Origin: Chrysomallon squamiferum | Taxonomy: Eukaryota > Mollusca > Gastropoda > Neomphalida > Peltospiridae | Direction: 5' to 3' | Assembly: GCA_012295275.1 (NCBI GenBank) | Contig: CM022671.1 | Coordinates: forward strand, 27,617,822 to 27,681,821 | Length of the DNA stretch: 64,000 nucleotides | In this document: positions 49,813 through 64,000 of the stretch, one piece after another | Position numbering within the stretch: the stretch's first letter is position 1 | How the letters are laid out: the number at the start of each line of letters is the position of its first letter | Notes under the pieces: model-generated | The model's database searches: none | What the model was told of the DNA's origin: nothing | Seen by the model: the letters and a program-made list of their open reading frames with translations, nothing else | Translations under genes and position numbers: made by a program

Positions 49813-51139
49813 CACCAGTATAGCCAATTCAATAACAATGTGAATATTAAGACGTAAGAAAGATCGGCACTCTTTGTTAGTGGTGAGAGGTAAGGAACCA
49901 AGCAATTAAAAACCTCCACTGAATATTTTTATTACTAAAAATCAATACATATACAGATAAAACGATACTGAATTTAAGAACCTCATCTATAATGGTTTTT
50001 GTTTATGTATTTATCACGAATCTTACAAAAACATTTAATTCAGAAAGTTATTTTCTGCTTTATAGATAAAAATTAAAATAAAACAACAACAAAAGGCTCT
50101 GAAATAGCCATTAAACACTCAAGTTTTATAACTTTAGAATACGTTTAACATTTAAGAAAACTATAGAAGATCTTATATATTTCGGTATAAATAAAAATTA
50201 GTATGCAGTCATATAAATTCAAAGAAATATGCTTAAATCAAGTTTAATATCCGGTATTTTTTTAATGATTAACTCGGAGAAAAATGATAAGAGTATTTCA
50301 GTTTGTCTTGAATATAATAACATAAGTACTTTCAATACTGTAATGGAAACTCGAATTAACTAGTATTCGTTACATGTTTAAGATGGAAAGGTTAATGGGT
50401 AAACTCAGTCATGAACAAAATAGTATAATATGACGATATATTTGAATTCTTCGTTTCTGTTTCTTATTAAGTCACCATCAACATAAGCCATGGATTCAGC
50501 TACATATGTTTTTAATTATTATTATTATTTTTTTATTTTTTATTTTTTTAAATGGTTAAACTATTATTTTCATTAACTTTTAAAAAAATGTTTTGGATGA
50601 TATATAAATCTAGAGGTTTTGTCGAACATGTCATATCGTCTATTACTCTTGAGATAAAGATGGATATTTTGAAAATGTGAAAATTCTTATCATCACATTA
50701 CTGATAACCGCACTGAGAATGTTTCTCTTGGCTGAGATTCTCTGGTGCTGGCGTGCTTGCATCATGATTAATAGAGGGTAGGTAAAAACTCAGCAGTAAG
50801 AGTAATGTACTGATTTTCCAGTTCTTATTTTTTTACATCTGTGAATTAAAACGTGTAAAAGGAATGTGTCAGTAAATTAATGCTTCAGTGTCTCATCTTT
50901 CTTACTGTTTGTAAACATTTATGTCAATTTAGACACTAACATACACACACACCAGACACACACATATAAACACAAAGACAATGATAAACAGGGGTATATT
51001 AAATGTTGGCTATTAAACTATTACTGACACTGTCTGTATCTTTTTTTAAATTCTCTACCTATATGTGTTTGTATGTGAATGGGCTAGACAGAAATATAAA
51101 GAACAACAATGAGAGAGATAGTGATATAAATGGACAGAC

Positions 51140-51143
<4 letters not shown>

Positions 51144-51222
<79 letters not shown>
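51144..51222. repeat. (GA)n microsatellite, about 79 bp
   Basis: An uninterrupted GA dinucleotide tract, the first of four in the GAS2-like intron. Confidence 0.97.
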
Positions 51223-51226
<4 letters not shown>

Positions 51227-52024
51227 AAAGTTATTAATCTTTTGAATCGCACTGCTATATATATAATTATTTTATCAACAGCAATTTGCACTTTACGAAC
51301 ATATTGTGGGAGGAATTAGCTTAAAACCCAAATATGACTGTGGATGAAAGGCTCGAGTTTTCAGTTTTTCTGACTTGGCACTTCTCCACGTAGCTGATCA
51401 CATAATACGCCAGTGGATGGGTCCTGTTTAAACATTAAATTTAAAGACACTCCAATGTATGTTATCGTAACCGAACCGGTTTGTAACTATGTATTGTCTA
51501 AAACGTTGTGATTCATCATGATAAACATAAAGATAAAAAATAAAATACACATAACAGATCGATAAGTATTCACCGATATACCTAACCGGTGATTCATAGA
51601 AAGAACCAACTCAGTCCGTATTCCCATGTGTAATTTGGTACTTGATAGCGTTGCGATTACTTGTTGCGACAAGAATTTTGTTTACGTTGTAGGAAGATTA
51701 CGAAATCTAGAAAACGTGACAATAACGTTATCTTACTGGTAATCGGGCTGGACATGAACAAAAATATTACAAGTGTCGTCCAGATGAATAAAACAGATTG
51801 AAATATAGTTTGAATAATCGCTGATTACTGATTAAACTTTCTGAAGAGCAAACAGTAAACATTTTAATCGTTATGGAATTGGCGGGACGATAGGATACCA
51901 TGATCACAATATGTGTTTGAAAAGGATACGATTTGCTCATTTGTCCAAACACTGACTGTTATTTCTGTCTTTTGATTTTCATATAAATATCACAGAAAGA
52001 TTATTTTTATTATTGTTACTTATT

Positions 52025-52077
<53 letters not shown>

Positions 52078-52312
52078 TATTTAAAGATATTTTAAAATGC
52101 AGTGGTCTATAACTGAAAACATATAAATTCCCATTGTGAATTCTGTTGTGTTAAACAAGATAAAGCGAAGTTTGGTCTAATCGATTTGGATGGTATGTTA
52201 CCATGACATCTTCCCTATGATAAAAATTGTTTTAACAATCGACAATAAACGAAGGTCTTAAAACCAGCGTGATCTGTCCAATAGAACCTTTTTTATTTAG
52301 TTATCGGTATCA

Positions 52313-52366
52313 GTGTGTGTGTGTGTGTGTGTGCGTGCGTGTGTGTGTGTGTGAGAGAGAGAGAGA
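52313..52366. repeat. (GT)n-(GA)n compound microsatellite
   Basis: A GT tract with GC variants passes directly into a short GA tract. A similar (TG)n tract lies at about 57811-57861 and another at 42356-42391. Confidence 0.9.
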
Positions 52367-54570
52367 CGCACAAGCTGATGATGGACAGACACACAGACAA
52401 ACAGATAGGTTTGTTACAACTGCACGCTGAAGGAAAACAAAAGCAATTACAGATCCAAATACACAGGTATGAAACTGAAATTAGTTTTTTGTGTTGTGAT
52501 GTGTATGTCATATTATTTTTGTTAATCACATATCTGTTTAAATGAATGATGGTATCCCTGGTTTTGTTCGTGTATTAACGACAGCTGTTGTGGTAGTAAA
52601 TGCATATTCCTCAAGGAGGTAATATTCATACCAAACAGATGCAAACCGAGAAGGTTGCTTTTAAGTGAATAATTGCTGATCCCTTCCCAAAGCTATTTGC
52701 TGACATCCAGACTTCTTGCAGAAATAGTCTATATTCAGCGAGAGCACTGTAAAATGTTGTTACATAATTATTAAAACGATTTCTAAAGGTCTGCATTATA
52801 TTTGAATTACATTTGTTTAAACCTACCATTTAGTTTCCAAAGTGTAATGATTTATTATTTGTATTTTGTTTAACTGTGTATGTGTGTTGTTTTGTGTGTG
52901 CGGATACATATGCGTGCGTGTATACGTGTGAGAGACAGAGAGGGGAAAAAAACGTAATATATTAACTCTGTCCAGAATACTATGAATAACAGCCATCACA
53001 AAGCCTATTAGCCAATATTTAATTACATAGTTTTGTTGTTGTTTTCTTTTGTAAATTCTTCACACAGATAGAGATAATCCCTGTTCCTGTTATCAGTGAC
53101 ATTTTCTTTTTCCCGATGAAAAGTATTATGGAAAAAATAAAAACCTCGAAGTTGTAAAAGACGCGCCATGTTATCTGGTAAAGGTATCAATTTCGGATAT
53201 ATTCTTTTCTTTTTGAAGAGCTTATGTACTGGGAGGGGGCAATGAACCGAAACTGCGAGCATGTTACATGAGTTGCAGCTTTGAGAAATGCAACAAAGTC
53301 AGTTTTAACTTTGTTGTTTTTAATGAGATAAGAAAAACTACTGTCAGCAGAAAAAAACCCCAAAATCAATCGTTTTAGACTTGCATATTTGAAGTATTTA
53401 TTACTTTTCAGTTTTCGTTCTTTAAGCATCTTCGGCTGAAGATAACAACTGGGAAACATTCGGTGTAACTTGATTCTTCTTCATTTTTTTTTTTTTTCTT
53501 CCCTTTTTACCGGCAGACAGCTCATTATGTCTTGTCACTAAAGATTGTGCTGTTCCCTGTTACGGTTTTCTCAAGGGACTTTCTGTTAATACGTTTAGTG
53601 GGTCACACAGGAGTTTGGGAAAATACTGTGTGAGTCTGTGAATATTTGTCAACTGAAAAACCACACACACCACACAAACACGACAGATAAGTTAATAAAT
53701 AAATAAATAAATAAATAAAAACCCAATTTAAAAAAAAAAAAAAAAAGCAGGAAAGAAAGAAAGAAAACAATAATAACTGAATTTATTTTTATATGATGGT
53801 CTTCTGAATTACCCTTTTGTCATTAAAATTTTGCTATTTTACTTTTATATTTTATAAATCAAATATAATAGTAAATAGCAATATTACAATTATATATGTG
53901 GCTAATTTAAAATTCTTTCTGGACATTTTTTAATATACCGAGTATTAACAAAGCGTATGTATCGTTTTCTCTAAGCGTTTTGTAACCTACGTTTAACTAG
54001 GCCGAAAACCGAGTTAATGGTTTGTTAATTTCTAGAATTACATGGGCGATTTTCTTACGACAAAACCCTGAATATAACTTCTGGTCTAAGAAAGGATAAG
54101 GTTTCTTTGGCTTTGTCAAAGATTTTTGCGAATAAGTAAATCACTGTCTGATTCAAAGACGTTTTATAATTTACAATATTTTGCATGATAATTAAGTCTA
54201 CTTATTACAATCATTTATTTAGTTTTTGCTTAATCGTGTACAGTCTGCTTTAGATCAATGTATTTTTTTTTCGGTTTAATGAAAATCTTGGGTTTTATAG
54301 TCTATTTATTATTTATATATTTGTTATGTATTTTAATGTCAGTCACGTAATCTACCAGCTACCCAGTAAAATAATTACAGTAAACAGTAATTTATAATTT
54401 AATAACACACCCTTTTATTTTAACTGCTTGGCATTTCTCCAACATTTCTTGTTTAAAGTTATGTATGTGACCTAAAGTAATTTGTAAAGAGCATATGATA
54501 ATCCATTATGAATAAAGAACTACCGTTTGTACTGTTGTTGAAAGTAATTAAATTTTCTCAGATCCACACA

Positions 54571-54677
<107 letters not shown>

Positions 54678-55618
54678 TGACAATTATTTTAAGATATGGG
54701 AAAACTATTCTGTAAATGATTTTCTCTTCAGTCTGGGTTTATTAAAGTATTGAATATTATTATCTAGATAAAAATTTAAGTTAAAGACTTAACAGTAGGT
54801 AACTCAGATATACATAAATGCACTGGCTCCAAGAATTATTATTATTTTTTTTAAAGATGGTTTCTAGGATATGAACAAAATTGCAATTTTTTACACACGC
54901 ACGCTCACAACACACTCAGCTATACACACATACAATCTATATTTTTTGCTCAACCGAGTCGTAATCAAACACCAAAATCAACCCTATTAACCCTTATATT
55001 TCTGAATGCCAAAATATTTAGATAAATATTAAGTTAATCCTTTTAGGATTATTCTCATTTTACACTTGTTTATAATATTATACAGATAGCTTCTGAACTA
55101 GGATTAATATTTAATCGAAGATATTAAATCATAACTGGCACAGTTTGCAGATTTTTACGGAACATTACAGTATTTTTTGTCGATATGAGGTGATTACGGT
55201 ATTAAGGGATTGAATAACAACAAACCTTTCAGAAATCAAAGTGTTGATAATGACCAAAAAAAATATAGCTTTGTCCTTGATCGAATTTTCTCCATAATAT
55301 TATAATGTTCATGCATTTATTCTTTAATTCATTTATCCACCTGTCACACTATTATTCATTCATGTAATGAATTGGTCTTTCAGTACGCCTAGTTAATAAT
55401 TTGAGAAAAATCCTTGTCCGTTTTCAGTTGTTGTCTGATAGATTAACAGCATATACGAAAATTAAGAATTAAACGTAATATTATTTTTGGTTTTTTCGTT
55501 CGAATGAAATAACTATATACATTTAAAATCATTTTACAGATTTTCTCCAGTAAATGAATATGTATGTCCTATATATGTAGAAAATTATAAATGCATATAT
55601 ATATAAGCACACAGGCAT

Positions 55619-55812
55619 TCACACACAAACACACACACACACATTCATACATACACACTCAAATATACATACATATATACATACATGTATGTACGTACAT
55701 ACATACATACATACATAAATACACACACACACACATACACTCATACACATACAAATACACATACAAATACACATACATACACACATACATGCATACATAC
55801 ATACATACATAA
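55619..55812. repeat. Compound (CA)n/(CATA)n microsatellite
   Basis: About 190 bases of interleaved CACA, CATA and AAATACA units, with a short GTATGTACGTAC inversion near 55687. Confidence 0.9.
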
Positions 55813-56111
55813 TTAAACAAAACTTTATTTTTAACATAGGTCTTGAAGTGAGCCAGTCATGTTAAAGATAAATATTTTATTGCGTAGGTAAAACTTTATT
55901 ATTAACTGAACTAAGTTAACATACTGTTTCTGAAAACATCGCTCCATAAAATGATAGTTAACAATGAACATTTTATCGACATAAAAATGTTTTTGTCGAT
56001 CAGTTTACTATTTTGGATTAGAGCTACGCGTGATAAATCTTGTATGGACTAATAAATCTTTTTCATTTTTTTTTTACTAATGTTAGAAAACCATAATCTA
56101 AAACTGCTTTT

Positions 56112-56130
56112 ATTATTATTATTATTGTTA

Positions 56131-56186
<56 letters not shown>
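56112..56186. repeat. (ATT)n microsatellite
   Basis: A trinucleotide ATT tract of about 25 units with a few GTT variants, followed by a T run. Confidence 0.95.
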
Positions 56187-56348
56187 TTTTTTTTTTAAAG
56201 AGAATAATGAAGGACAGAAAATGTTTTATTTCAAAACTGATGGTTATTTAAAGATCTCTTTGATAATGCTGAAATCCAACGATCAAAAACCACCCCCATA
56301 CAGAGAAAAACAAACACAAAACACTATTATACTGCTGTTTATTTTGTT

Positions 56349-56373
56349 TTATTTTATTTATTTACTTATTTAC

Positions 56374-56428
<55 letters not shown>

Positions 56429-56432
56429 TTTG
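56349..56432. repeat. (TTTA)n microsatellite
   Basis: About 20 TTTA units, ending in TTTG variants. It lies 160 bases after the (ATT)n tract. Confidence 0.95.
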
Positions 56433-56745
56433 TTTGTTTGTTTTTTCATCATAGTATATGTAATAACACTAAAAAATATGCTTGTAAAAAATATGTTTAG
56501 TTTCTCAGCTTTGGTCGATCATGAAACGAAGAGAATACATTTTTTTAAAAAGATTTGTTTTCGCAACCGTAAGCAAGCTATGTACGACAGGTGTTTAATT
56601 CACATGGCATGTACGCATTATGTCGTACCCCGTGGTGAGCTCTAAATTGATTTTTATCTACTTTATGGCTGTGACAGTGGCGCGTATGTGTGTTATTTGT
56701 TAGGAGGTGGTTTGGTTTGTCAGAATGAGTTTTCGCTCTGTGTTT

Positions 56746-56882
<137 letters not shown>

Positions 56883-59391
56883 TAATTAATAATAATCAAG
56901 CCTAGAAACATTCCTCAAAATGTATAAAAACCCATTACAAATACTGTTTATGTACATCAGCGCGTTAGTCGTCACCACGGCTTGATTTAATGCATCTATA
57001 CATAAATACGTAATAACACAAATACATATAATGAATAAATGAATATTTAACAATAGCTTAAGACAATATTAGTTGAGGTCAAAGATATATAGATGTGTAA
57101 TAATGAGAGATATTAACAACAAGAATCCTTTGTATGCAGTTTTCGCACTCTGGACTACTGACTGTCAACAAAAAACCCCAAAAAACTAAATCGAGAGTGT
57201 GCAAATAATAAGCATATTATCTGTATGTATTTACACGGTAATTGTAATATGTTATAATAGCATATAATGTAACCTTCTTCGGGTAATTTATGACAAATCC
57301 TATAATAACTGTGTGACATACATTATTCATAAATTTCTGTTAGATAATCGGATGATCAACAGCCATAGGTTTCTTTAAGTAAATATAAATGAAACAAAAA
57401 AATGTTCCAAAAACAATTAAAATGTTTTGTATTATCATGTTGACAGGACACACTTTAAGTAAACAGTACTTTCCTCTCAAACAATATCAGGTTACGTATT
57501 GCGCGTCTGTCAATAGCTTTGTCACTGTGAAAAATACAGTAGTAACCTGTTGTGCAGAACAATAGACACTTCAGTTTTAAGTAAAACAAATGCAGCTGCG
57601 AAATCACAAATTACAGTTAATGTTCACAGCACTGTATTGAATGAAACATGTTTTACTTGATTACTGTATATATGCAAGATCATGTTCTGTTTATCTCATC
57701 GAACCTGTGATTAAGCTATAAGTCCGATACATACAGAAACCGAACCCGTATAACACATAACCAGAGACAATGTGTAATGCTAAAATCGGAAGGAAATAAT
57801 TATGTTTGTTAGTTTGTGTGTGTGTGTGTGTGTTGTGTGTGTGTGTGTGTGTGTGTGTGTTGTTGTATATCTGTCAGTATGTGCGTGTATGTTTGTGCGT
57901 GCAGTGCTAGACTGAACTTGAAGGTTATAAAAAAGAAAATGTCTTCAGGTTGGAATAAAAACTTTGAAAGAAAAGAATAGCCAGCCCAAAGTGTACGTGC
58001 TTAATTCTTAGTGGACATAAAATATGTTAAACTGTTTGCAGCCTGAGACCTGCTTAATGTGTAATCAACTAAGGAGTGGTTGATTTTTCAATACGATGTT
58101 TGAGGAGTCATTCGGTTTAGTTCTATATTTTAATTAGAAGATTCTTATTTTACACAAAAGAAATATTTCAAACAAACAATTTTTTTTTTTTTTTTTTTTT
58201 TTTTTTATAGTAGTAGTAAAACAAAGGAATTTTTTTTCAGCAACTAGTAACTTAATATTAAAATGTTAAACATATTTTCATTCATTCATAATCTATCAGT
58301 TTGACCTGAGATATGAACTTGTTGAATGTTTCGAGACGTGTCGAAGATAACATCAAAATCAGCAGCCGTGTAGCAACAAAATCACCAAATATTTCCTATT
58401 AATATTCTAAAGTACTGTCTTAATATCCATGTGTGAGTATTGTGTACTCAGTTTGGTCATTCTTAACTTGAAAACTGTTTCCCAAGTGAGCCAGAGATCT
58501 GGAAGATACAGCGATTATCTTCCATATACAGTTCGTTAAATCATTATCAGCTCCGAGAAAGTAACCGAGATATGATTATGGAAGAACACTTTGAATACAT
58601 GTTTGAAAAATAAGTCGAACAGCTATTGAAAACGAAAAAGAAAAACTAAAAAGAGAAGTGTCTGACAGTGAAATATTGTTTGTTATCGATACGTCCTTTT
58701 CTTGTCACAATGGGTGGGTTTGTAAATGTAAGTCTGTACATTTGTTTGTGTACATCAAAAGTATTTGTGTATTGATTCGCTCTGATTGTTGTGAGATATT
58801 TCTTGCGTACAACACAATCTGTCATATATCGTTGACAAGTTTTTCATTATTATTATCATCTACTCTATATCTTTATATCGCCTTTCTAACAACCTTCGTG
58901 TTAATCCTTGCCTGAAAGGGAGATTTCAACAACACAAAACATTTGCCACAACAAGCACAGAGTAATTCAATTCCAGACAGAAAACAGCCTTTAAATTGAC
59001 TGTAACATATGTGTTATAGCTTATTATATACATATTTCAAATACTGTGAAATCTCAGGAATGTTATGGTCTATAAACAACCGTTATTATATCTGGGTAAA
59101 GTGATGGAGTGTGCAAAAATCTACAATAGCCGAAAATATTTAGAAACAGAAATTAAGATTATCGCTGAATACTGAAACAAAGTGTTATGATTGTATGATT
59201 GCCTTTCCCTTACAAAATGTTCTTGAACTAAAATGTGAAGAAAAGAAATTGTTCCTAATGATTTTAATAATTAGATTATCCTATTAGTGTAATAACGGAA
59301 TACAATTAAAGTATCATTAATCGTAGTCAGAATGTGTTCCACAATTCAGTTCAGCCGTAGGGCATGTCTTTCCTTTAAGTCTGTACATTAT

Positions 59392-59511
<120 letters not shown>

Positions 59512-61516
59512 TGTATGATTCGTGATAGACTGTCGTTAAACATTCATTGATTCCGTTTCTCAAACAAACCAAACAACACGAACACTGGTTCACTGCGTCA
59601 AATATAAATGAAATAGCTGCAGAACCGAACACGTCCGCTTGATTTTATTGACAGTTCAATCTTGTAGAGAGTCGCTGCATCAATTTCATTATTGTCTCTC
59701 CAGTACTCAGTGCTTGAATATATTTGACTAGCTCAGCATTATTTTCAACTGACACAGCTATTTCTGTCTGGCTCGTCTAATGTCTCCAGTCTTCACACAC
59801 ACTAACTGATCTATTTCATTTCTGCTAGTCTAGAACTATCGATTCCTTTTACACCTTAATATGTAGTTGTGCCTTGTTCCCGAAAAGCATGTCAGTACTT
59901 TAAAAATGTTTTCTGTCATAAATTCAGATATAAACTTAGAGAAAGACAGTATTACACTGTTTTGTAGATTCCAAATATTCATTTTCAGTAACGAAGCTTC
60001 AAAATAAGATATAACAGAAATATGTACCAACATTGTGCGGTAATTTCAACATTACTAATATTTCACAAGCGCAGCAGCAAACATTCAACTACAGCCACCA
60101 CAACTTCATAAAATGTAATTAAAAAAAATATATTTAAAAGATCAACACTTCCTCCAAATGAAAAAGAAAGAAAAAAAGAAATGTTCGTGTCCACAAACAC
60201 GTAAATTAATAACATTAATTTATGCTCTTTCTGACTGACAAATATATGTTTACAGTCTCTATCTCTGTCTCTCTCTCTCTCTCATTTTATCGTCTGCACT
60301 TTATACCATCAGCCGATAACCATGAATTCAAAAGCAGACGATAGAGCATGACCTATTACACGAATGAATTACGTAAAATTGCAGCTCTGAAAGTCAGATG
60401 TACTAAAGGTTCATGGCAGTGCTGTTATTTGAAAAAAACGACAACAAAACAACAAAAAACAATTATAGGACGTCATTAGTTACTGTATAACCTTAAAGCA
60501 CACGGGAATTATATTTAAACAGGTTTGTGTTCTACAACTGGGTATCAAGATAATGTAATTGATAGGGTTTTGAAAAAAAAGAACATTAACAAATTCTGAT
60601 TCCCATTTCCTAAAATATTCACGAAAGTCTTATTAGAGCAGTTTTGAGTAAAAATGAAATGAAATAATTAAATAAGTAATTAAGTAAATAAGTCCGAAAA
60701 ATTAAACAAACAAACAAACACTGTGCAGATAATATTCGATTTCAACAACAACAGGAACAATAATAATAATGTCCCATCTGTACTATTACAAAGAAAATGA
60801 CAGTATATTAAAATGTGGTCATGTTTCAGTAACTGAAAACTAACATTATTTTTATTTGGATGTAAGCAACAGATGGTTTACTGTTTGATGATTCATTTAT
60901 GTTACTCTACAATATATTGTCATTGTATTTATGTTCATAATTTATATTTATATTATGAGATTCTTTATGTTTGATTCGAATTTCCAACATACATTTGAAA
61001 AACAGCAGTACATTAAAATTCATTTATCATACACATGGCTGGTTACTTTGACATCTGATGTGTAATAATAAATGTTTAATAATGATTTATTTGACATAAT
61101 GAGGATAAAATGCAGTGGTGTCTGTGTGATATGGAAAGTATTTTACAAATTAAAAACAGTCTGACGAATATCAAATAAAATATCTCATATATTTAAACAA
61201 ATTTAATAATAATAATAATAATAATAAACAACCCATAACAAATACGTAAACAACTGTATTAGTTGTGGAGTTAATATTCACTTTAACAGTAAAATATCCC
61301 TTTTCGTAATGAACCATAACAATACTGCTCTTCGTATAGTCTATTCATTGAATACTATTTATAGTAATTTCTTTTTCGGGACATATGCAAACATAACTAA
61401 CCATTACTTGTAAAAGAACGATAGATCAAAAGTGGTTAGTTACATAAAAACGTCATCGTTTTATATATATATATATATGTTATTTTTTTCAAGTCTTAAT
61501 TTCTTTATTTTTTTTT

Positions 61517-61521
<5 letters not shown>

Positions 61522-61560
<39 letters not shown>
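61522..61560. repeat. (AT)n microsatellite
   Basis: About 39 bases of alternating TA between two poly(T) runs. Confidence 0.93.
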
Positions 61561-61572
<12 letters not shown>

Positions 61573-63855
61573 TTATATATCTGACATTTATCATGAAATA
61601 TATTTACTTGTGTTTATCACCAGAAGCATGCTGAAGAGATTTCTTCTATCAAAAGAATTGAAACTATTTAGGTCAGACGATATGTGCTGATAAGTATTTT
61701 ATCTTTAAAGGAAACGTCTGCTCAACCATTATCCAGCAGTACTGATATCTAGAAAATATTTTCTGCAAAGAATAAACATTTTATTTTTGTTTCGTATATT
61801 ATTTTTAGTTTGTTTTAATTTTTCAAACAAATTATCTCTGACAAAAGATATATTTCTGTGAAATCAGTTACCTCTTAAAATAAAACGGGATATATTTTAC
61901 TCACTGCAGATCCAGCAATTTCAGAAGAGGGTGTATGCTGCTTTTGGGTCGGGTATCACGTTCAAGATAAAAAAAATATGATTTAAGACGTTACCATCTT
62001 AATTCCAAAGTAATTTAAAGAAAAGAAGAAGAAGAAGAAAAATAATAAATTCTAAATAAATAAATAAGGAAAGGAAAGAAAAGAAAAGAAAATGAAAAAA
62101 TTAAAAGAAAAGAAAATCTAGAATTTTGTTTTGTTCTTCCTTCTTTTATTTTATTTTTTTCATTGTTTCTTTGTTTGTTTGTCACTGTTGTGGTTTCGTT
62201 GTTGTGTAACAATGGTTTAAATCGATCATTTAATACCACGCATTTTTTAGGCGGCACCTGTCTCGTCTGTAATTTCATTTCTGTTTCTTCGGTATAAAAT
62301 TAAACTCTTGGTGACTGAAATTGAGAAAACCTTTCGATTAGTAAGGGTCGACTGCAAATGCGCACGTCTGTGTTTGAAATGAACAAACACAGCTGTCAAT
62401 AAATCTGCGCTTATGTCAGTTAGCACTTAAAGTATAAACAGACGATTTGATACGTTTAATGTGAAGTCAAGGAGATCATATATTACACATATATATATAA
62501 AACTTTCAAAGAAAAAAGAAAGTATAAAAATGAAGGAGAGTGGAGTAAATATACACACATAGTCAAAACGACAAAAGAAAAACAAAATAGAAACGTTATG
62601 CACTATATCACTGTTACTCTTCTTATTTCGTTGTCTCTGAATGGCTGAGCAAAAAGATGTCCTGTTGAATGTTGTTGTTATACAATTTCTTACCAAACAA
62701 GTTTGACAGTGGAACATTAAGATATGTCTGGACTGTAAATTGTTATTAGCATAATATATTTTCAAAATGACTCGGTATTTGGGTAAGTACTTCTGAACAA
62801 TGATTTGTTACTGACTGATTCGTTACTATGGTAATTCTCTGATTTGTATAGCTTCAGCGAGGCCTGTCAGATAATGAGATATATTCATCGGACAAACCTG
62901 CCATATTTAGAAATTATTTTATGACAAGTCACGTACTCGAGACATCTTCATTGTCATTTGGTCTACTTGGCGCATTAATAATTACACACTGACTCAAAAT
63001 ATTATTTTGTTAGGGGAGTTTCCGTATCACTTTAATCATTAAGGCATCATCCTTATTTTTCTAGGTTTCCATATTTATTTTTTATTATTTCATTTTATTT
63101 AATTTTTCTCCTTCTCGAATATTTTATTTTTGTTCAGCTGATTTTTATCATACTTTCTTTAACATCGTGTTATTTTAATACAGCTCTTATCTATTCACAT
63201 GTATTTAATGATGTTGCTGGGTATAAACAGTGGAACGGTACTTCTCGTTCTTTCATTCGTCCCCTTTATTTATTTCTGCATTAGGAAATTTTTAAAGTTT
63301 ATTTTTATATCAAGTGATTTTCAGTTACTAAATATTAAAACCGCAATGATGTTAAATAATTAACTTCAAAATATTATGTTACTTTCACAGAAAATCGTTT
63401 GAATTTCCTCTATGCGTTGTACTCAATGTCAAAAGGTGTATGTAATGACGTACGCTATTTGTTGTGTAGATAATGATATATAATGCATTATTTCCTCTCT
63501 TCCTTTGTTCTCATGTCAAAATACTGAATTAATTTACGTTTTTCACTCGTCCATATACATGAAAAAAAATAGTAAATTTCTTAAATGACCGAGGAAGACA
63601 GAAGATCTCGTTGTGTTCAGGGATGTGTGACGTATACGTCGTAATATTGCCTTGGGTCAGTTAAGATCACGGGTCGAACTGATTACTGTTATGTGGATCC
63701 AAGTCAGGGAAGGACAAATAGGACAAACAATGAAACATATCCAAGCGAAGAAAAAGATGAAAATAAACGTTCACTCTCATAAAGAACAAACCAAACAAAG
63801 CAGTTGTATATAGAATTGGGGGACAACAAATAAAAAGAGTTATTTAAAAAAAAAG

Positions 63856-63903
<48 letters not shown>

Positions 63904-64000
63904 GAAACAAAGAAAATAAAGAAAGAGAAAACGAAACAAGCAAACAAAACAAATTAAACAAGAACATACAATGTTTGTGAAATTTAAAAAATGCGAACGC

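Noticed and set aside
55591-55837. Open frames rich in His/Thr/Tyr or Cys/Met/Val
   Set aside because: They are translations of the (CA)n/(CATA)n microsatellite.
63849-63900. Poly(A) tract as a retrotransposon tail
   Set aside because: No coding remnant or target-site duplication is visible around it, and similar homopolymer runs are frequent across the window.

Overview
This is metazoan nuclear DNA: A+T-rich, with intron-rich genes, GT-AG splice sites, long simple-sequence tracts and no bacterial gene organisation. The gene content and sequence style fit a lophotrochozoan, perhaps a mollusc. That placement is an inference and is weak. All exon models below were built by hand, by reading splice sites, checking phase and comparing with protein families known from memory.

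Six protein genes alternate in strand along the window. (1) Bases 1-5282, minus: eleven 5' exons (373 codons) of a gene I could not identify, running off the left edge. (2) Bases 5983-16939, plus: a complete 15-coding-exon SETD1 (Set1/COMPASS histone H3K4 methyltransferase), 1599 residues, with RRM, Shg1-like segment, HCF-1-binding motifs, N-SET with Win motif, SET and post-SET. (3) Bases 21413-23524, minus: an intronless TRIM-like protein with RING, degenerate B-box, coiled coil and NHL-like propeller. (4) Bases 24859-35926, plus: VMP1, the ER autophagy protein. Its first exon encodes most of a SAP domain, completed exactly across a 5.7 kb intron, so the predicted product is a SAP-VMP1 fusion. 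(5) Bases 42253-44770, minus: a five-exon secreted group III phospholipase A2 prepro-enzyme. (6) Bases 48662 to the right edge, plus: the first coding exon (calponin-homology domain) of a GAS2-like cytoskeletal linker, followed by at least 14.7 kb of intron.

The alternating layout gives three head-to-head pairs (5.3-6.0, 23.5-24.9 and 44.8-48.7 kb) with promoter-like motifs, including an E-box, a TATA box, an NRF1-like site, a TTCCGG triplet and a CACGTG site. It also gives two tail-to-tail intervals (16.9-21.4 and 35.9-42.3 kb) of A+T-rich 3' sequence. No shared pathway links the neighbours. Non-coding DNA carries many (AT)n, (ATT)n, (TTTA)n, (TG)n and (GA)n microsatellites, four very long GA tracts all inside the GAS2-like intron, a degenerate 29-bp minisatellite, and several small tandem or dispersed duplications.

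The most notable observation is the SAP domain on VMP1. The second is an unresolved splice junction between VMP1 coding exons 2 and 3. I saw no RNA genes, CRISPR arrays or intact transposons.
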